From contig NZ_JAKZAM010000031.1 in the NCBI RefSeq assembly GCF_022538055.1, positions 1-63,317 on the forward strand: a DNA stretch of 63,317 bases. Direction: 5' to 3'. This stretch comes from Cognataquiflexum nitidum. GTDB lineage: Bacteria > Bacteroidota > Bacteroidia > Cytophagales > Cyclobacteriaceae. The stretch's first letter is position 1; every line of letters starts with the position of its first letter. This document shows, one piece after another, positions 17,222 to 26,957 of the stretch. The notes under the pieces are model-generated. The model did not search any database. It saw nothing but the letters and a program-made list of their open reading frames with translations, and was not told the origin of the DNA. Made by a program: the position numbers and the translations under genes.

Positions 17222-18493
17222 ATGCAAAAAACGTTTAGAGCCATCAGTTTATCCCACAAAAGTGCCCCTGTCGAAATACGGGAAGTCATTGCACTAGATG
17301 AGGGCTCCATACATTCTCTATTACTGAAACTGAAAGATTTTTTCAGCGTTACTGATACGCTCATTCTTTCAACCTGCAACAGGACTGAAGTTTATTACTC
17401 TCACGAAATCGACTTAAACGAGGAAATTATCAAACTCATTGGGCTTGAAAAAGGCATGACCAATGTGGTTGATTACATGGATTATTTCAAAATTCATAAC
17501 GATGACAGAGATGCCATCGAGCATCTCTTCCGGGTATCGATGGGACTTGAGGCCCAAGTAGTGGGTGACATGCAAATATCCAATCAAGTGAAAAGAGCCT
17601 ATCAGGCTTCCGCGGACTTGGATATGGCCGGACCATTCCTGCATCGATTGATGCACATGATTTTTTTTACGAGCAAAAGACTTGTTCAGGAAACTGCATT
17701 TAGGGACGGTGCGGCTTCTGTATCATATGCGGCGGTTGAGCTTATCGAAGAGCTTACCTCCAATACTCACCAGCCTAGGGTGTTACTTATCGGAGTAGGT
17801 GAAATCGGAGAAGATGTTGCCAAAAATATGGTACATATTCCTGAGGTAAAAGTTACCATTACAAACAGGACTTTTGAAAGAGCAAAAGCCTTGGCAGATG
17901 AGATGGGATTTGAAGTTATTCCCTTCGAAAACTGCTTTGAAGCCATGAAAGAGGCAGACGTTATCGTTTCTTCAATAATGAAGTCTGAGCCGTTCATTAC
18001 CAAATCATTGGTTTCCAAAATGGAAATCCAAAGCTATAAGCTTTTTGTTGACCTTTCTGTTCCCCGCAGCATAGAAACAAACCTCGAGGAAATCCCGGGA
18101 GTTATGCTTTACAATGTGGATAATATACGAAGCAAAGCAACCGAAACCCTTGAAAAAAGACTTGCTTCTATCCCACAAGTTGAAGTGATAATTAATGAAA
18201 GCATTGAAGACTTTTTTAACTGGAAAAAAGAAATGATGGTTTCCCCGACTATCAATAAGCTGAAAAATGCATTGGAGCAAATCCGCCAAGAGGAGATGGA
18301 AAGATTTTTGAAAAATGCTGATGAAGTTCAAATAGCCACCATCGACAAAATCACGAAAAGCATGATGCAAAAAATCCTCAAAGTCCCTGTGGTACAACTT
18401 CGTGCTGCATGCCAAAGAGATGAAGCGGATAAAATGATTGACATCCTGTCGGACCTCTTCGATCTTGAAAAAGATTCAGAAAAAAAGGTTTAG
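17222..18493 (+). CDS. hemA: Glutamyl-tRNA reductase
   Basis: HemA reduces glutamyl-tRNA(Glu) with NADPH to glutamate-1-semialdehyde, the first committed step of tetrapyrrole synthesis in the C5 pathway. The 423-residue protein shows the N-terminal substrate domain with the nucleophilic cysteine in LSTCNRTEVYY (about residues 49-59). Next come the EAQVVGDMQI-type motif, the NADPH-binding VLLIGVGEIGED (about 187-198) and the C-terminal dimerisation helix. Full length. No hemL, hemB or hemC follows; the next gene is a WG-repeat protein. Confidence 0.96.
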   Translation: MQKTFRAISLSHKSAPVEIREVIALDEGSIHSLLLKLKDFFSVTDTLILSTCNRTEVYYSHEIDLNEEIIKLIGLEKGMTNVVDYMDYFKIHNDDRDAIEHLFRVSMGLEAQVVGDMQISNQVKRAYQASADLDMAGPFLHRLMHMIFFTSKRLVQETAFRDGAASVSYAAVELIEELTSNTHQPRVLLIGVGEIGEDVAKNMVHIPEVKVTITNRTFERAKALADEMGFEVIPFENCFEAMKEADVIVSSIMKSEPFITKSLVSKMEIQSYKLFVDLSVPRSIETNLEEIPGVMLYNVDNIRSKATETLEKRLASIPQVEVIINESIEDFFNWKKEMMVSPTINKLKNALEQIRQEEMERFLKNADEVQIATIDKITKSMMQKILKVPVVQLRAACQRDEADKMIDILSDLFDLEKDSEKKV

Positions 18494-18561
18494 AATAATC
18501 CTCCGTATACTTGAAATACAGATCCAATCCATTTATTTTACCTTCGCCAATTTAATGATTT

Positions 18562-20133
18562 ATGAAGCTTAAAATTTATGGGACACTTCCCCTCTATTTC
18601 ATTTTTATAATATTCTCTACCGAAAAAGTAAATTCCCAAACCTATGAGGTTTTTGACCAGAACCTCAAGTTAAAATCAAGAATAGAATTCGACCGGATAA
18701 GTATTTTGGGGGAGTCTGTGAGGGTAAGTTCTGCCAATAACCAGCTTAAGCTTCTAAGTAAAGAATATAAGCCATTTGTAGACTTAAATGCCTTTTCAGT
18801 TTATACCTACGACCAGCCTTGGATTGTGGTAGAAGGCCCTAAAGGAAAAGGGGCATTTCACGAATATGGCGAAGAGATCTTTGCTCCTGAATACGATCAT
18901 ATTGAGATACTTTTTACGAGGCTTCTTGCCAAAAAGGGCAGTCAGTATTGGATTTACGATCATTCAAAAAGGCAAATCAAATCTATAGGCACCTTTCAAG
19001 AGGCAAAAATGGCACTGAATGGGCAAGTGATTGCAAAAAATACCGAAGGCTATTTTTTGCCCTTGTCTGATAATCCTGAAAAATACTATGAAGAACTAGA
19101 GGAAGTAAGCGAAAACTTCCTGATTTCAAAAGAAAACTCAGGATATGGCATAATCAACAGAGAAGGGAATTATATCCTAGAGCCTATTATTGACCATATG
19201 GTTCACCTTGAAGGAGATTATTTTTATGCTTTCGACGGCAAGCAATATATGCTTATCCGAGGTCTAGAAAAAAGGGCTGATATCAAATATACCTCATACC
19301 ACAAAATTACATTAGAGAATGGTATACTTCTCGAGTATATACATGGCAAATTACGTAGAGTGATGGATAATGACGGTATCCTTCTGGACCAAGTAGGAAT
19401 GGATAAAGTCACGGGTGTCGGCGGGAAACATTACAATGTTTTATTACGGGATAAAAAAACAGGTTTACTTGGCCCAAACGGTTGGGAAGTGAGTCCATTG
19501 ATAGAGGTTGATTTGATATTACAGGGGAGTGAAGGATTGTTTCCCGCAAAAAAATCTGGAAAATATGGATTTATTGACCGGTCAGGAAATTGGGTAATTG
19601 AAAACCGTTTCGACGAAGTAAGGAGCTTTAAAGAAGGAATTGCCGCTTATAAGTCGGAAGGAAACTGGGGTTTTGTCAACAAGGAAGGATTGCTAATAAC
19701 AACAGCTACTTATGAGTATGTGTCTGATTTCTATAAAGGAAAAGCAATAGTAAAAAAAAGTGGCAAGTACTTTTTAGTGGGAAATGATGGCCATCAAATT
19801 TTGGACAAGTCTTTTGAAAGGATTTCCCTTCTAGTAGACAACTATTATGTTTCGGAACTTGATGGAAAATATGGCTTGATATCTCCTGAAGGAAAAGAAA
19901 TAGTAGAACCCAAATTCCAGGAACTTAGGAGGGAAGATCTAAACAGAGTCCTGGTCAGGCTGGGAGATAAATATGGGATTTTGGATGAAAACGGAGATTA
20001 TATCCTTCCTGTTTATTATAAAAGTATCGTGTTCGATTACGGCGCCAATCAAATTCTAGCCGAAGATGATTATCAATTTACACCTTTAGAATCTGTAGAA
20101 AAAATAAACATCAAAAAGAAAAAAGGAAACTGA
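18562..20133 (+). CDS. Secreted WG-repeat protein
   Basis: The 523-residue protein has a signal-like N-terminus (MKLKIYGTLPLYFIFIIFSTEKVNS) and many degenerate WG (KWG) repeats. Examples are KYGFIDRSGNWVIENRFDEV, NWGFVNKEGLLITTATYEYV, KYGLISPEGKEIVEPKFQEL and KYGILDENGDYILPVYYKSI in the C-terminal half, with weaker ones earlier. WG repeats form beta-rich arrays of unknown function and are common in Bacteroidota secreted proteins. It follows hemA by 68 bases and may share its transcript. A strong terminator follows. Confidence 0.85.
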   Translation: MKLKIYGTLPLYFIFIIFSTEKVNSQTYEVFDQNLKLKSRIEFDRISILGESVRVSSANNQLKLLSKEYKPFVDLNAFSVYTYDQPWIVVEGPKGKGAFHEYGEEIFAPEYDHIEILFTRLLAKKGSQYWIYDHSKRQIKSIGTFQEAKMALNGQVIAKNTEGYFLPLSDNPEKYYEELEEVSENFLISKENSGYGIINREGNYILEPIIDHMVHLEGDYFYAFDGKQYMLIRGLEKRADIKYTSYHKITLENGILLEYIHGKLRRVMDNDGILLDQVGMDKVTGVGGKHYNVLLRDKKTGLLGPNGWEVSPLIEVDLILQGSEGLFPAKKSGKYGFIDRSGNWVIENRFDEVRSFKEGIAAYKSEGNWGFVNKEGLLITTATYEYVSDFYKGKAIVKKSGKYFLVGNDGHQILDKSFERISLLVDNYYVSELDGKYGLISPEGKEIVEPKFQELRREDLNRVLVRLGDKYGILDENGDYILPVYYKSIVFDYGANQILAEDDYQFTPLESVEKINIKKKKGN

Positions 20134-20153
20134 ACTTTTCGATAAAAGCCATT

Positions 20154-20194
20154 AAAAAGCCTGATCCGAATTCAAACTCGGATCAGGCTTTTTT
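20154..20194. terminator. Bidirectional terminator between WG-repeat gene and floA
   Basis: GCCTGATCCGA and TCGGATCAGGC form an 11-bp perfect stem (20159-20188) around an 8-base loop, flanked by A5 and T6 runs. It suits both convergent genes. Confidence 0.9.
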
Positions 20195-20203
20195 ATTCTA
20201 GAA

Positions 20204-21220
20204 TTACTTCTTATCTCCTTGTTTACCTCTTCCCCCTTCTGTACCGCTTGCCACATCCGTGCCGGCGATGGAGGATCTCATTTCTGTATCAGATTTGATG
20301 TTTTCCATTTTATAATAATCCATGACACCTAGGTTTCCGCTTCTAAATGCCTCTGAAATAGCTTTCGGAATCTCAGCTTCAGCAGCGATTACAAGAGCTC
20401 TCATTTCGACCGTCCTGGCTTTCATTTCCTGCTCAAGAGCAACTGCCATGGCCCTTCTTTCCTCGGCTTTTGCCTCTGCTACTTTTAGATCGGCGGATGC
20501 CTGATCAATTTGAAGCTTGGCGCCGATGTTGGTTCCCACATCGATATCCGCAATATCTATGGATAGTATTTCAAAGGCAGTGCCTGCATCAAGACCTCTT
20601 TGCAGAACTAATTTTGAAATTTTATCAGGGTTTTCTAGGACGCTTTTGTGGTTCAGAGAAGATCCGATTGAAGTTACAATTCCCTCCCCTACTCTTGCCA
20701 GAATAGTTTCTTCACCGGCACCACCTACAAGCTGGGCTATATTGGCACGTACCGTAACCCTTGCTTTAGCTATCAACTGGATCCCATCTGCAGCCACAGC
20801 TGCTACATTTGGGGTATTGATGACTTTAGGATTGACTGAAATTTGAACTGCCTCAAAAACATCCCTTCCTGCTAAGTCAATGGCTGTGGCCTGTTTGAAA
20901 GTCAGGGTAATATTGGCCTTATCAGCAGAAATCAATGCCCGGATAACATTTGGTACATTTCCCCCTGCCAGGTAATGAGTCTCAAGGTCATTTGTAGTGA
21001 GATCAAGTCCTGCTTTGGTAGCTGTAATCAAAGAATTGACAATCACTCCGGGAGGCACTTTCCTGATTCTCATTCCGATCAGCTCCCCTATTCCCACTTT
21101 CACATTTGAAAAGATGGCGGTAATCCAAAGATTGACAGGTATAAAGTATAAAAACACAAAAAGCAATATCAGCGCGGCAAAGGCTGTAAACAAAATAATA
21201 GCCGAGTTAGACATGTCCAT
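20204..21220 (-). CDS. floA: Flotillin-like protein FloA
   Basis: FloA (UPF0365 family) is a membrane-associated scaffold that organises functional lipid microdomains. The 338-residue protein has an N-terminal hydrophobic hairpin (residues 6-38). The SPFH-like domain follows (VKVGIGELIGMRIRKVPPGVIV, TTNDLETHYLAGGNVPNV), then the helical AKAEERRAMAVALEQEMKA region that drives oligomerisation. The short C-terminal tail is polar. It is the second gene of the nfeD-floA pair, three bases after the nfeD stop, an arrangement typical of bacterial flotillins. Confidence 0.94.
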   Translation of the reverse strand: MDMSNSAIILFTAFAALILLFVFLYFIPVNLWITAIFSNVKVGIGELIGMRIRKVPPGVIVNSLITATKAGLDLTTNDLETHYLAGGNVPNVIRALISADKANITLTFKQATAIDLAGRDVFEAVQISVNPKVINTPNVAAVAADGIQLIAKARVTVRANIAQLVGGAGEETILARVGEGIVTSIGSSLNHKSVLENPDKISKLVLQRGLDAGTAFEILSIDIADIDVGTNIGAKLQIDQASADLKVAEAKAEERRAMAVALEQEMKARTVEMRALVIAAEAEIPKAISEAFRSGNLGVMDYYKMENIKSDTEMRSSIAGTDVASGTEGGRGKQGDKK

Positions 21221-21223
21221 AAA

Positions 21224-21685
21224 TTATGATTTAATGATTATTGTATTGTTTTCCAATTTAGTAATAAAAACAGAAGTCCCGACAGAAATAAACCCCGATT
21301 CGGATTTAACCTCATAAATCCCATCCCCTATTTCAGCTTTCCCTATTGGTTTTATGTCTGAGATAGTGGTCCCTTTCATCCCTAGCTCCAATCCTTTGAG
21401 CCTATCATCGAATACCCTGCTTTTTACAGTACTCTTCAATGCAAATTTCTTCCAGGCACCTGTCCTGAAACCATAAATAAGTGCCCCCAAATTAAGGACA
21501 AGTGTGGCAATCAAAACCATACCTGCAACTTGCTTTTCAAAAGTCACGAAGGCATAATAGATTCCTACAGCAGTCACCAAAACTCCAATAATTCCGATAA
21601 TCGTGGTGCCAGGAATAAAAAGAATCTCTGAGATCACCAAAATCAATCCGATAAGAAGAAGTGTACTTAAGACAAACCAAACCAT
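21224..21685 (-). CDS. NfeD family membrane protein
   Basis: The 153-residue protein has three predicted transmembrane segments (about 5-25, 27-47, 54-74) and a C-terminal OB-fold (KGTTISDIKPIGKAEIGDGIYEVKSE). This is the short NfeD form that partners with flotillin-like proteins in bacteria. Its stop is three bases before the floA start, so the two are co-transcribed and probably act together at the membrane. Confidence 0.9.
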   Translation of the reverse strand: MVWFVLSTLLLIGLILVISEILFIPGTTIIGIIGVLVTAVGIYYAFVTFEKQVAGMVLIATLVLNLGALIYGFRTGAWKKFALKSTVKSRVFDDRLKGLELGMKGTTISDIKPIGKAEIGDGIYEVKSESGFISVGTSVFITKLENNTIIIKS

Positions 21686-21751
21686 TTCATTTAATTTTCA
21701 TGAAATTAGTCAGTTTTTTTGCAACCAAAAAACTGAACAAATAATTAAGTC

Positions 21752-21783
21752 AAAAAAAATACCTCCCAATAATCAGGAGGTAT
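21752..21783 (-). terminator. Terminator of proS
   Basis: On the minus strand ATACCTCC and GGAGGTAT form an 8-bp stem with a short loop, followed by eight T residues. It closes the proS transcript before nfeD-floA. Confidence 0.85.
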
Positions 21784-21801
21784 AAAATTTTGGTCAGGAT
21801 T

Positions 21802-23283
21802 CTAATAAGCCCTTGCAAAGTAAACCCGGCCTTTTGAAGGGTTCCCTGTGAGGATACATTTACCGTCCTCTTCTTTCCGGTCGATTGGGATACACCTTAT
21901 AGTTGCTTTGGTAAGCTCTTTGATTCTCTCCTCAGTTTCAGAGGTACCATCCCAATGTGCAGACAAAAACCCTCCTTTTGACTCTAATAGCTCTTCAAAT
22001 TCGGCCCAGGTATTGACCTCGGTGGTCATTTTTTCTCTAAAATTAAACGCTTTTCTATATATACTTTCCTGAATATCATCTAGTAGGTTACTGATGTACT
22101 CTTCAAGGATTATTTCTCCAAGGTAGACTGTTTCTTTGGATAGGTTATCGCGTCTCGCCAACTCAATGGTATTGTTTTCCAGATCCCTTGGTCCCATTGC
22201 TATTCTTAATGGGACACCCTTGAGTTCATATTCAGCAAATTTCCAACCTGGCTTGTGCGTATCCCTATTATCAAAATGAACAGAAATACCTTTAGCTTTT
22301 AATTTGGTGATTATTTCCCTTGCTTTAATGGAAATTCTTGCGAGTTCTTCTTCCCCTTTATAAATCGGCACGATAACAACCTGATTTGGTGCAAGCTTTG
22401 GAGGAAGTACCAAACCATTGTCATCAGAGTGGGCCATAATCAATGCCCCCATCAATCGGGTACTTGCACCCCAGGAAGTCCCCCAAACATATTCAAGTCC
22501 ACCTTCTTTGGTAGCGAATTTTACATCAAAAGCTTTTGCGAAATTCTGCCCCAAGAAATGGGAGGTACCCGCCTGAAGGGCCTTACCATCCTGCATCAAC
22601 GCTTCTATGCAATAGGTATCTTCCGCACCTGCAAATCTTTCGTTGATACTTTTAACCCCCTTTACCACAGGAAGTGCCATAAAAGTTTCTGCAAATCCAG
22701 CATAAATGTTCATCATTTGAATGGTTTCATCAATAGCTTCCTGCTTGGTAGCATGGGCTGTATGCCCTTCCTGCCACAAAAACTCCGTTGTTCTTAAAAA
22801 CAACCTGGTTCGCATTTCCCATCTGACCACATTTGCCCATTGATTTATGAGTAGTGGCAAGTCTCTATAAGATTGTATCCAGTTTTTATATGTACTCCAA
22901 ATGACAGTTTCAGAGGTAGGTCTGACGATCAGTTCTTCCTCAAGTTTTGCTTCAGGATCGACAATCACACTTTTTCCATCTTCAGAATTTTTAAGTCTGT
23001 AATGGGTCACAACCGCACATTCCTTTGCAAATCCTTCGATGTGGCTTGCTTCCTTGGAAAGATAAGATTTTGGAATAAATAAGGGAAAGTAAGCATTTGT
23101 ATGCCCTGTTTCCTTAAACATCCTGTCGAGTTCTGCCTGCATTTTCTCCCAGATAGAATACCCATACGGTTTGATTACCATACAACCTCTAACCGGAGAA
23201 TTTTCTGCTAAATCCGCTCTTTTTACCAATTCATTGTACCACAAAGAATAGTCTTCACTCCTTTTTGGCAATCCTTTACTCAT
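21802..23283 (-). CDS. proS: Proline--tRNA ligase (archaeal/eukaryotic-type)
   Basis: ProRS charges tRNA(Pro) with proline. The start is the ATG at 23283 (MSKGLPKRSEDYSLWY), giving 493 residues. Class II motifs are visible: motif 2 around RPTSETVIWSTYKNWIQSYRDLPLLINQW with RWEMRTRLFLRTTEFLWQEGHTAH, and motif 3 in EYVWGTSWGASTRLMGALIM. The anticodon-binding domain starts near LPPKLAPNQVVIVPI, and the zinc-binding-like C-terminal domain ends with FARAY. There is no inserted editing domain, as in the shorter ProS type usual in Bacteroidota. Monocistronic, with its own terminator. Confidence 0.96.
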   Translation of the reverse strand: MSKGLPKRSEDYSLWYNELVKRADLAENSPVRGCMVIKPYGYSIWEKMQAELDRMFKETGHTNAYFPLFIPKSYLSKEASHIEGFAKECAVVTHYRLKNSEDGKSVIVDPEAKLEEELIVRPTSETVIWSTYKNWIQSYRDLPLLINQWANVVRWEMRTRLFLRTTEFLWQEGHTAHATKQEAIDETIQMMNIYAGFAETFMALPVVKGVKSINERFAGAEDTYCIEALMQDGKALQAGTSHFLGQNFAKAFDVKFATKEGGLEYVWGTSWGASTRLMGALIMAHSDDNGLVLPPKLAPNQVVIVPIYKGEEELARISIKAREIITKLKAKGISVHFDNRDTHKPGWKFAEYELKGVPLRIAMGPRDLENNTIELARRDNLSKETVYLGEIILEEYISNLLDDIQESIYRKAFNFREKMTTEVNTWAEFEELLESKGGFLSAHWDGTSETEERIKELTKATIRCIPIDRKEEDGKCILTGNPSKGRVYFARAY

Positions 23284-23409
23284 AGTGTTTTTTGATTTCA
23301 AAAATCTAATTATCTTCGCTAACTACTGTAGGGGGCAAATATAATCCAAAAAATGATAACCCTCTCTTATATGACTCGTATATAACGGTAATTAGTAAAA
23401 ACCAAACAA

Positions 23410-24831
23410 ATGAAAAATCTCAACAAAATATTGATCCTTGGAGCTGGTACAGTACTTGTCCTCTCCTCTTGCAGCACAAGTCAAACAGCTACAAGGGGTA
23501 GAGAAACTGACGATTTATACTTTATGGCTTCAGATGTGAAAGTAGCCACTCAGTTTGCAGTCTCAAATAATAATCCTGAGAGTTTCAAACAATTAAACAC
23601 CGTCAATCCCGGGGAATTTGAACAGGAAAATTTTTCTGCGAGAAATGTTAACCCTGAATATATCGCCAAATATCAATCCCAAACCGCAACCCCTAATTCG
23701 GGAGAGGTATATTTTGATGACAATGAGATGCAAGAATCAAATCCAAACGTGAATGTTTACAACAACTTCTATGGTTCAGGCGCCGGTGTAAACGGAGCAG
23801 GATTCAATAGTGGCTTGAATGTAAATGTAGGTTTCGGTATGGGATTTGGAGCTCCAATGTGGGGTATGGGAATGGGTTGGGGTATGCCAATGTGGGGCAT
23901 GGGAATGGGCTGGGGTATGCCAATGTGGGGAATGGGTATGGGATGGAATTCTATGTGGGGTTGGAATATGGGAATGGGAATGGGTATGGGTTGGGGAATG
24001 GGTGGAATGTGGGGCAACCCTTGGATGAATCCCTGGATGGGTGGTGGAATGTGGGGCAACCCGTGGATGAACCCTTGGATGGGTGGCGGAATGTGGGGCT
24101 GGGGAAGACCAGGTTGGGGTATGCCAGTATGGGGGGCTCCAGGATGGGGCGGTGAAAATGGTCGACAGGTAGTAAGAGGAGGCAGACCGGGAAGAGATTC
24201 TGGAATGGCTTCAGTAGGAAATAGACCTGGGACAAATTATCCTTCCACAGCAAGATCTGCTAGAAGAGATGCAGTCAGTCCTGATAGATCAGTGGGGGCA
24301 AACAATAGAACAGCCGGTAGGGATTTTAGCAGATCTCAAAATGATTATTACAATAGTTCTAGAAGTAGAGTGGCCAATTCGGCGGCAACGGGCAGCAGAA
24401 ATGTAGGATCTGCAGCGGCAACAAGACCAAGTAACAGGACCGGAATTGACAATGCAAGACCAACTTACAACTCAAGAAGCAATTCAGGAGTATCAAATGG
24501 TACTATCAACAGAGGCACCGCATCGCCAAGCTTCAATAATAGAGGTACAACCAATACAAACAGAGGTGCCAACCCTTCTTATAATAGAGGTAACACCATA
24601 AATAATAGCAGGACTTCAACACCATCGAGAGGAGGTAGTATGGCAGCCCCATCAAGAGGAGGCAGCATGTCGACTCCTTCAAGAGGTGGTAGTATGTCAG
24701 CTCCTAGCAGAAGCTCTTCACCATCATTTAGCTCACCTAGCAGAAGTAGTGGTGGCAGTAGCATGGGTGGGGCAAGCCGCGGAGGTGGTATGAGCTCCGG
24801 GGGTTCTAGAGGAGGTAGAGGGGGAAGATAA
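23410..24831 (+). CDS. Lipoprotein with Met/Gly/Trp tandem repeats and Ser/Arg/Gly-rich tail
   Basis: The 473-residue protein begins with a lipoprotein signal (MKNLNKILILGAGTVLVLSSCS; Cys21). A folded-looking N-terminal part (about 25-120) is followed by a low-complexity core. That core has about three copies of an 11-residue unit PMWGMGMGWGM (33-bp DNA repeats from about 23854) and two copies of a 14-residue unit NPWMNPWMGGGMWG (42-bp repeats near 24014 and 24056). The C-terminal third is rich in Asn, Arg, Ser and Gly with repeated SRGGSM. Methionine-rich tracts can bind copper, and such sequences also occur in adhesive proteins, but no function can be assigned. Confidence 0.8.
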   Translation: MKNLNKILILGAGTVLVLSSCSTSQTATRGRETDDLYFMASDVKVATQFAVSNNNPESFKQLNTVNPGEFEQENFSARNVNPEYIAKYQSQTATPNSGEVYFDDNEMQESNPNVNVYNNFYGSGAGVNGAGFNSGLNVNVGFGMGFGAPMWGMGMGWGMPMWGMGMGWGMPMWGMGMGWNSMWGWNMGMGMGMGWGMGGMWGNPWMNPWMGGGMWGNPWMNPWMGGGMWGWGRPGWGMPVWGAPGWGGENGRQVVRGGRPGRDSGMASVGNRPGTNYPSTARSARRDAVSPDRSVGANNRTAGRDFSRSQNDYYNSSRSRVANSAATGSRNVGSAAATRPSNRTGIDNARPTYNSRSNSGVSNGTINRGTASPSFNNRGTTNTNRGANPSYNRGNTINNSRTSTPSRGGSMAAPSRGGSMSTPSRGGSMSAPSRSSSPSFSSPSRSSGGSSMGGASRGGGMSSGGSRGGRGGR

Positions 24832-24916
24832 TTCCCCTTTTTTTATAAGGCCTACACTACTATTCTTGTCAATTTATCCTTTGTTAATTCCATAAGTCAA
24901 ATTTCCATATTCTTAT

Positions 24917-26437
24917 ATGATTTCGACAAAACACCTTCTTCTTGGAATTTTTATGGTTTTTTTAGGCACTTCATCAGTATTTGCTCAGTTCGGATACTTT
25001 GAGGACGCCTTAAGATTCAGTCAATTCAGATCTAATGGATCTGCCAGAATAATTGGTTTGGGGGGCGCTCAAATGTCTTTGGGGGGAGATATTTCAAATA
25101 TCCATACTAACCCCGCAGGACTTGGATTTTTCAGAAGATCTGAATTCAGCTTTACGCCATCTTTTGGAACTTGGAACACTGAATCGAATTATTTGGGGCA
25201 AATTCAAAACGACAGAACAGGGAATTTTGCTATTCCAAACCTAAGCTTGGTAATCAGTAATCCCAGGCAGGGGGCTTTAAACACAAGCGCATTTAAAGGT
25301 GGATCATTCGGTATCAGTTTTAACCGGATCAATCATTTTAATAGTCAATTCGGCTATTTTTCGGATATCGAGGGTGATGTTTCTATCATTGATTTCTTTC
25401 TACAGCAAGCAAACGGAATACCTGAAAGCCAGATAGAAAATTTTGGACTTACAGGATTGGCATACCAAACTTTCTTGATCAATCCCATAACTAGAGATCA
25501 AAATGGGAATCCGATCAATAATCCTACCCAATATGATTCTTTTGTCTTGGGATTCCCTTTTCAGGATGAAACAGTATTCTCAGAAGGTAGGGTCAGCCAA
25601 ACATCAATCTCTTATGGGGCAAACTTTCTAAATAAATTTTTTTTGGGAGCGGGGCTGGGCTTATCTTCAGTCGTTTATAATTCCAGAAAAAATTACAGAG
25701 AAGAATTCTTCAATGAACCTTTGTTGAATTCCACAATTGACGAAAGGCTTTCCATGAGTGGTTTTGGAGCAAATATTAATCTTGGCATAATATTTAAGCC
25801 AATTGACCAATTGAACCTCGGTGTAAATTTTCAGTCGCCAACTTGGTACAGCTTCAACGAGGAATATGAGGCTAGGATGTTAAACAACTTTGATAACTTT
25901 TTTTTCGAAGAGGAAAACATAACTCTTGCCACAGAAGATGCTCAAACACCAATTACTATTGGAAATTATAACCTTAACACTCCACTTAGGCTGAGTGGTG
26001 GGGCGACCATCTTTTTGGGAAAGAATGGTTTCATCACAGCCGACGTCGATTATCTTGACTATAGCAGAAGCCGCATCAATTCTCGTGATTTTAATCCAGG
26101 CGCTGATAATCAACAAATCCGGACATTATTTGGCCAAACCCTGAATTACAGGGTTGGTGCAGAATTCAGATTTGATATCTTCAGGGTGAGAGGCGGATAT
26201 GGCTTTTATGGCGATCCATTTGTAAACAGTGATTTTGACAGAAAAACACAACAATTTTCGGGGGGATTCGGAGCTCGTTTAAAATCAATGTATGCTGATT
26301 TTGCTTTGTCCACTACCAATTTCCACCAACTTTACAACTCATTTCCTGTGGAAGAGGGAGGATTTAACATTGGGCCATTTACCGAAATCCGAAACAATAT
26401 TACCACAGGAACATTGACTTTTGGGTTCAATTTCTAA
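24917..26437 (+). CDS. OmpP1/FadL-like outer-membrane beta-barrel protein
   Basis: The 506-residue protein has a signal peptide ending near SVFAQ. NPAGLGFFRRSEFSF shortly after the N-terminus is the NPAGL motif typical of OMPP1/FadL/TodX transporters of hydrophobic compounds. Many alternating beta strands follow, and the last strand ends in phenylalanine (TLTFGFNF), the usual C-terminal signal for outer-membrane insertion. It is convergent with aroK and overlaps its 3' end by about ten bases. Substrate unknown. Confidence 0.88.
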   Translation: MISTKHLLLGIFMVFLGTSSVFAQFGYFEDALRFSQFRSNGSARIIGLGGAQMSLGGDISNIHTNPAGLGFFRRSEFSFTPSFGTWNTESNYLGQIQNDRTGNFAIPNLSLVISNPRQGALNTSAFKGGSFGISFNRINHFNSQFGYFSDIEGDVSIIDFFLQQANGIPESQIENFGLTGLAYQTFLINPITRDQNGNPINNPTQYDSFVLGFPFQDETVFSEGRVSQTSISYGANFLNKFFLGAGLGLSSVVYNSRKNYREEFFNEPLLNSTIDERLSMSGFGANINLGIIFKPIDQLNLGVNFQSPTWYSFNEEYEARMLNNFDNFFFEEENITLATEDAQTPITIGNYNLNTPLRLSGGATIFLGKNGFITADVDYLDYSRSRINSRDFNPGADNQQIRTLFGQTLNYRVGAEFRFDIFRVRGGYGFYGDPFVNSDFDRKTQQFSGGFGARLKSMYADFALSTTNFHQLYNSFPVEEGGFNIGPFTEIRNNITTGTLTFGFNF

Positions 26438-26957
26438 AAAATCCCATCAATGCCGACATCAAATGCTCAGTGGAAATATCTTCTCCACTGAGTATTATTT
26501 TTGATTTTAAGTAAAAAGATTCTCGTTGCAAAAGAAGATTTTTCAATTTTAAAATGATTTCACCTTCATCCAATCCCGCAAACATCGGTCTTTTCCCAGT
26601 TTGGTCTTTCATCAATCTTCTATTGATTTCATCCAAAGAAACATCAAGATACACTGACACTCCTCTTCTGTTGATAATTTCCATGTTGTCATTGAAGCAG
26701 GGTGTGCCGCCTCCTGTAGAAAGTACAAAACCTTCATTTCCTTCCAAGGTCTTTTCTAAATACAATGTCTCCAACTCCCTAAATTTTCCTTCGCCCTGAG
26801 AAACAAAAATATCCCTTATCTTTTTTTGGGTTTCTTTTTCAATCAACAGGTCTAAATCAATAAATTGAAAATTGAGTTGCTTGGCAATCTGCCTTCCAAA
26901 GGTAGATTTCCCGGAACCGGGCATTCCAACCAACACAATTTTCAACGGGGATTTCAT
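26427..26957 (-). CDS. aroK: Shikimate kinase
   Basis: AroK phosphorylates shikimate at O3 in chorismate synthesis. The 176-residue protein has the Walker A motif GMPGSGKSTFG (residues 11-21) and a DLD motif (FIDLDLLIE) that binds shikimate. STGGGTPCF is the conserved GGG, and TGKRPMF holds the lid arginine. Length is normal. The start overlaps the stop of the DoxX-type gene by four bases (ATGA), so it is translationally coupled. The 3' end overlaps the convergent porin gene. Confidence 0.94.
   Translation of the reverse strand: MKSPLKIVLVGMPGSGKSTFGRQIAKQLNFQFIDLDLLIEKETQKKIRDIFVSQGEGKFRELETLYLEKTLEGNEGFVLSTGGGTPCFNDNMEIINRRGVSVYLDVSLDEINRRLMKDQTGKRPMFAGLDEGEIILKLKNLLLQRESFYLKSKIILSGEDISTEHLMSALMGFFRN

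Noticed and set aside
23769..24253. Long antisense open frames with PIPIPIP-type and FPNPYPFPFPYSNPT-type repeats opposite the Gly/Met/Trp lipoprotein
   Set aside because: They are mirror images of the tandem repeats in the real gene; no start context, no promoter and no family support.
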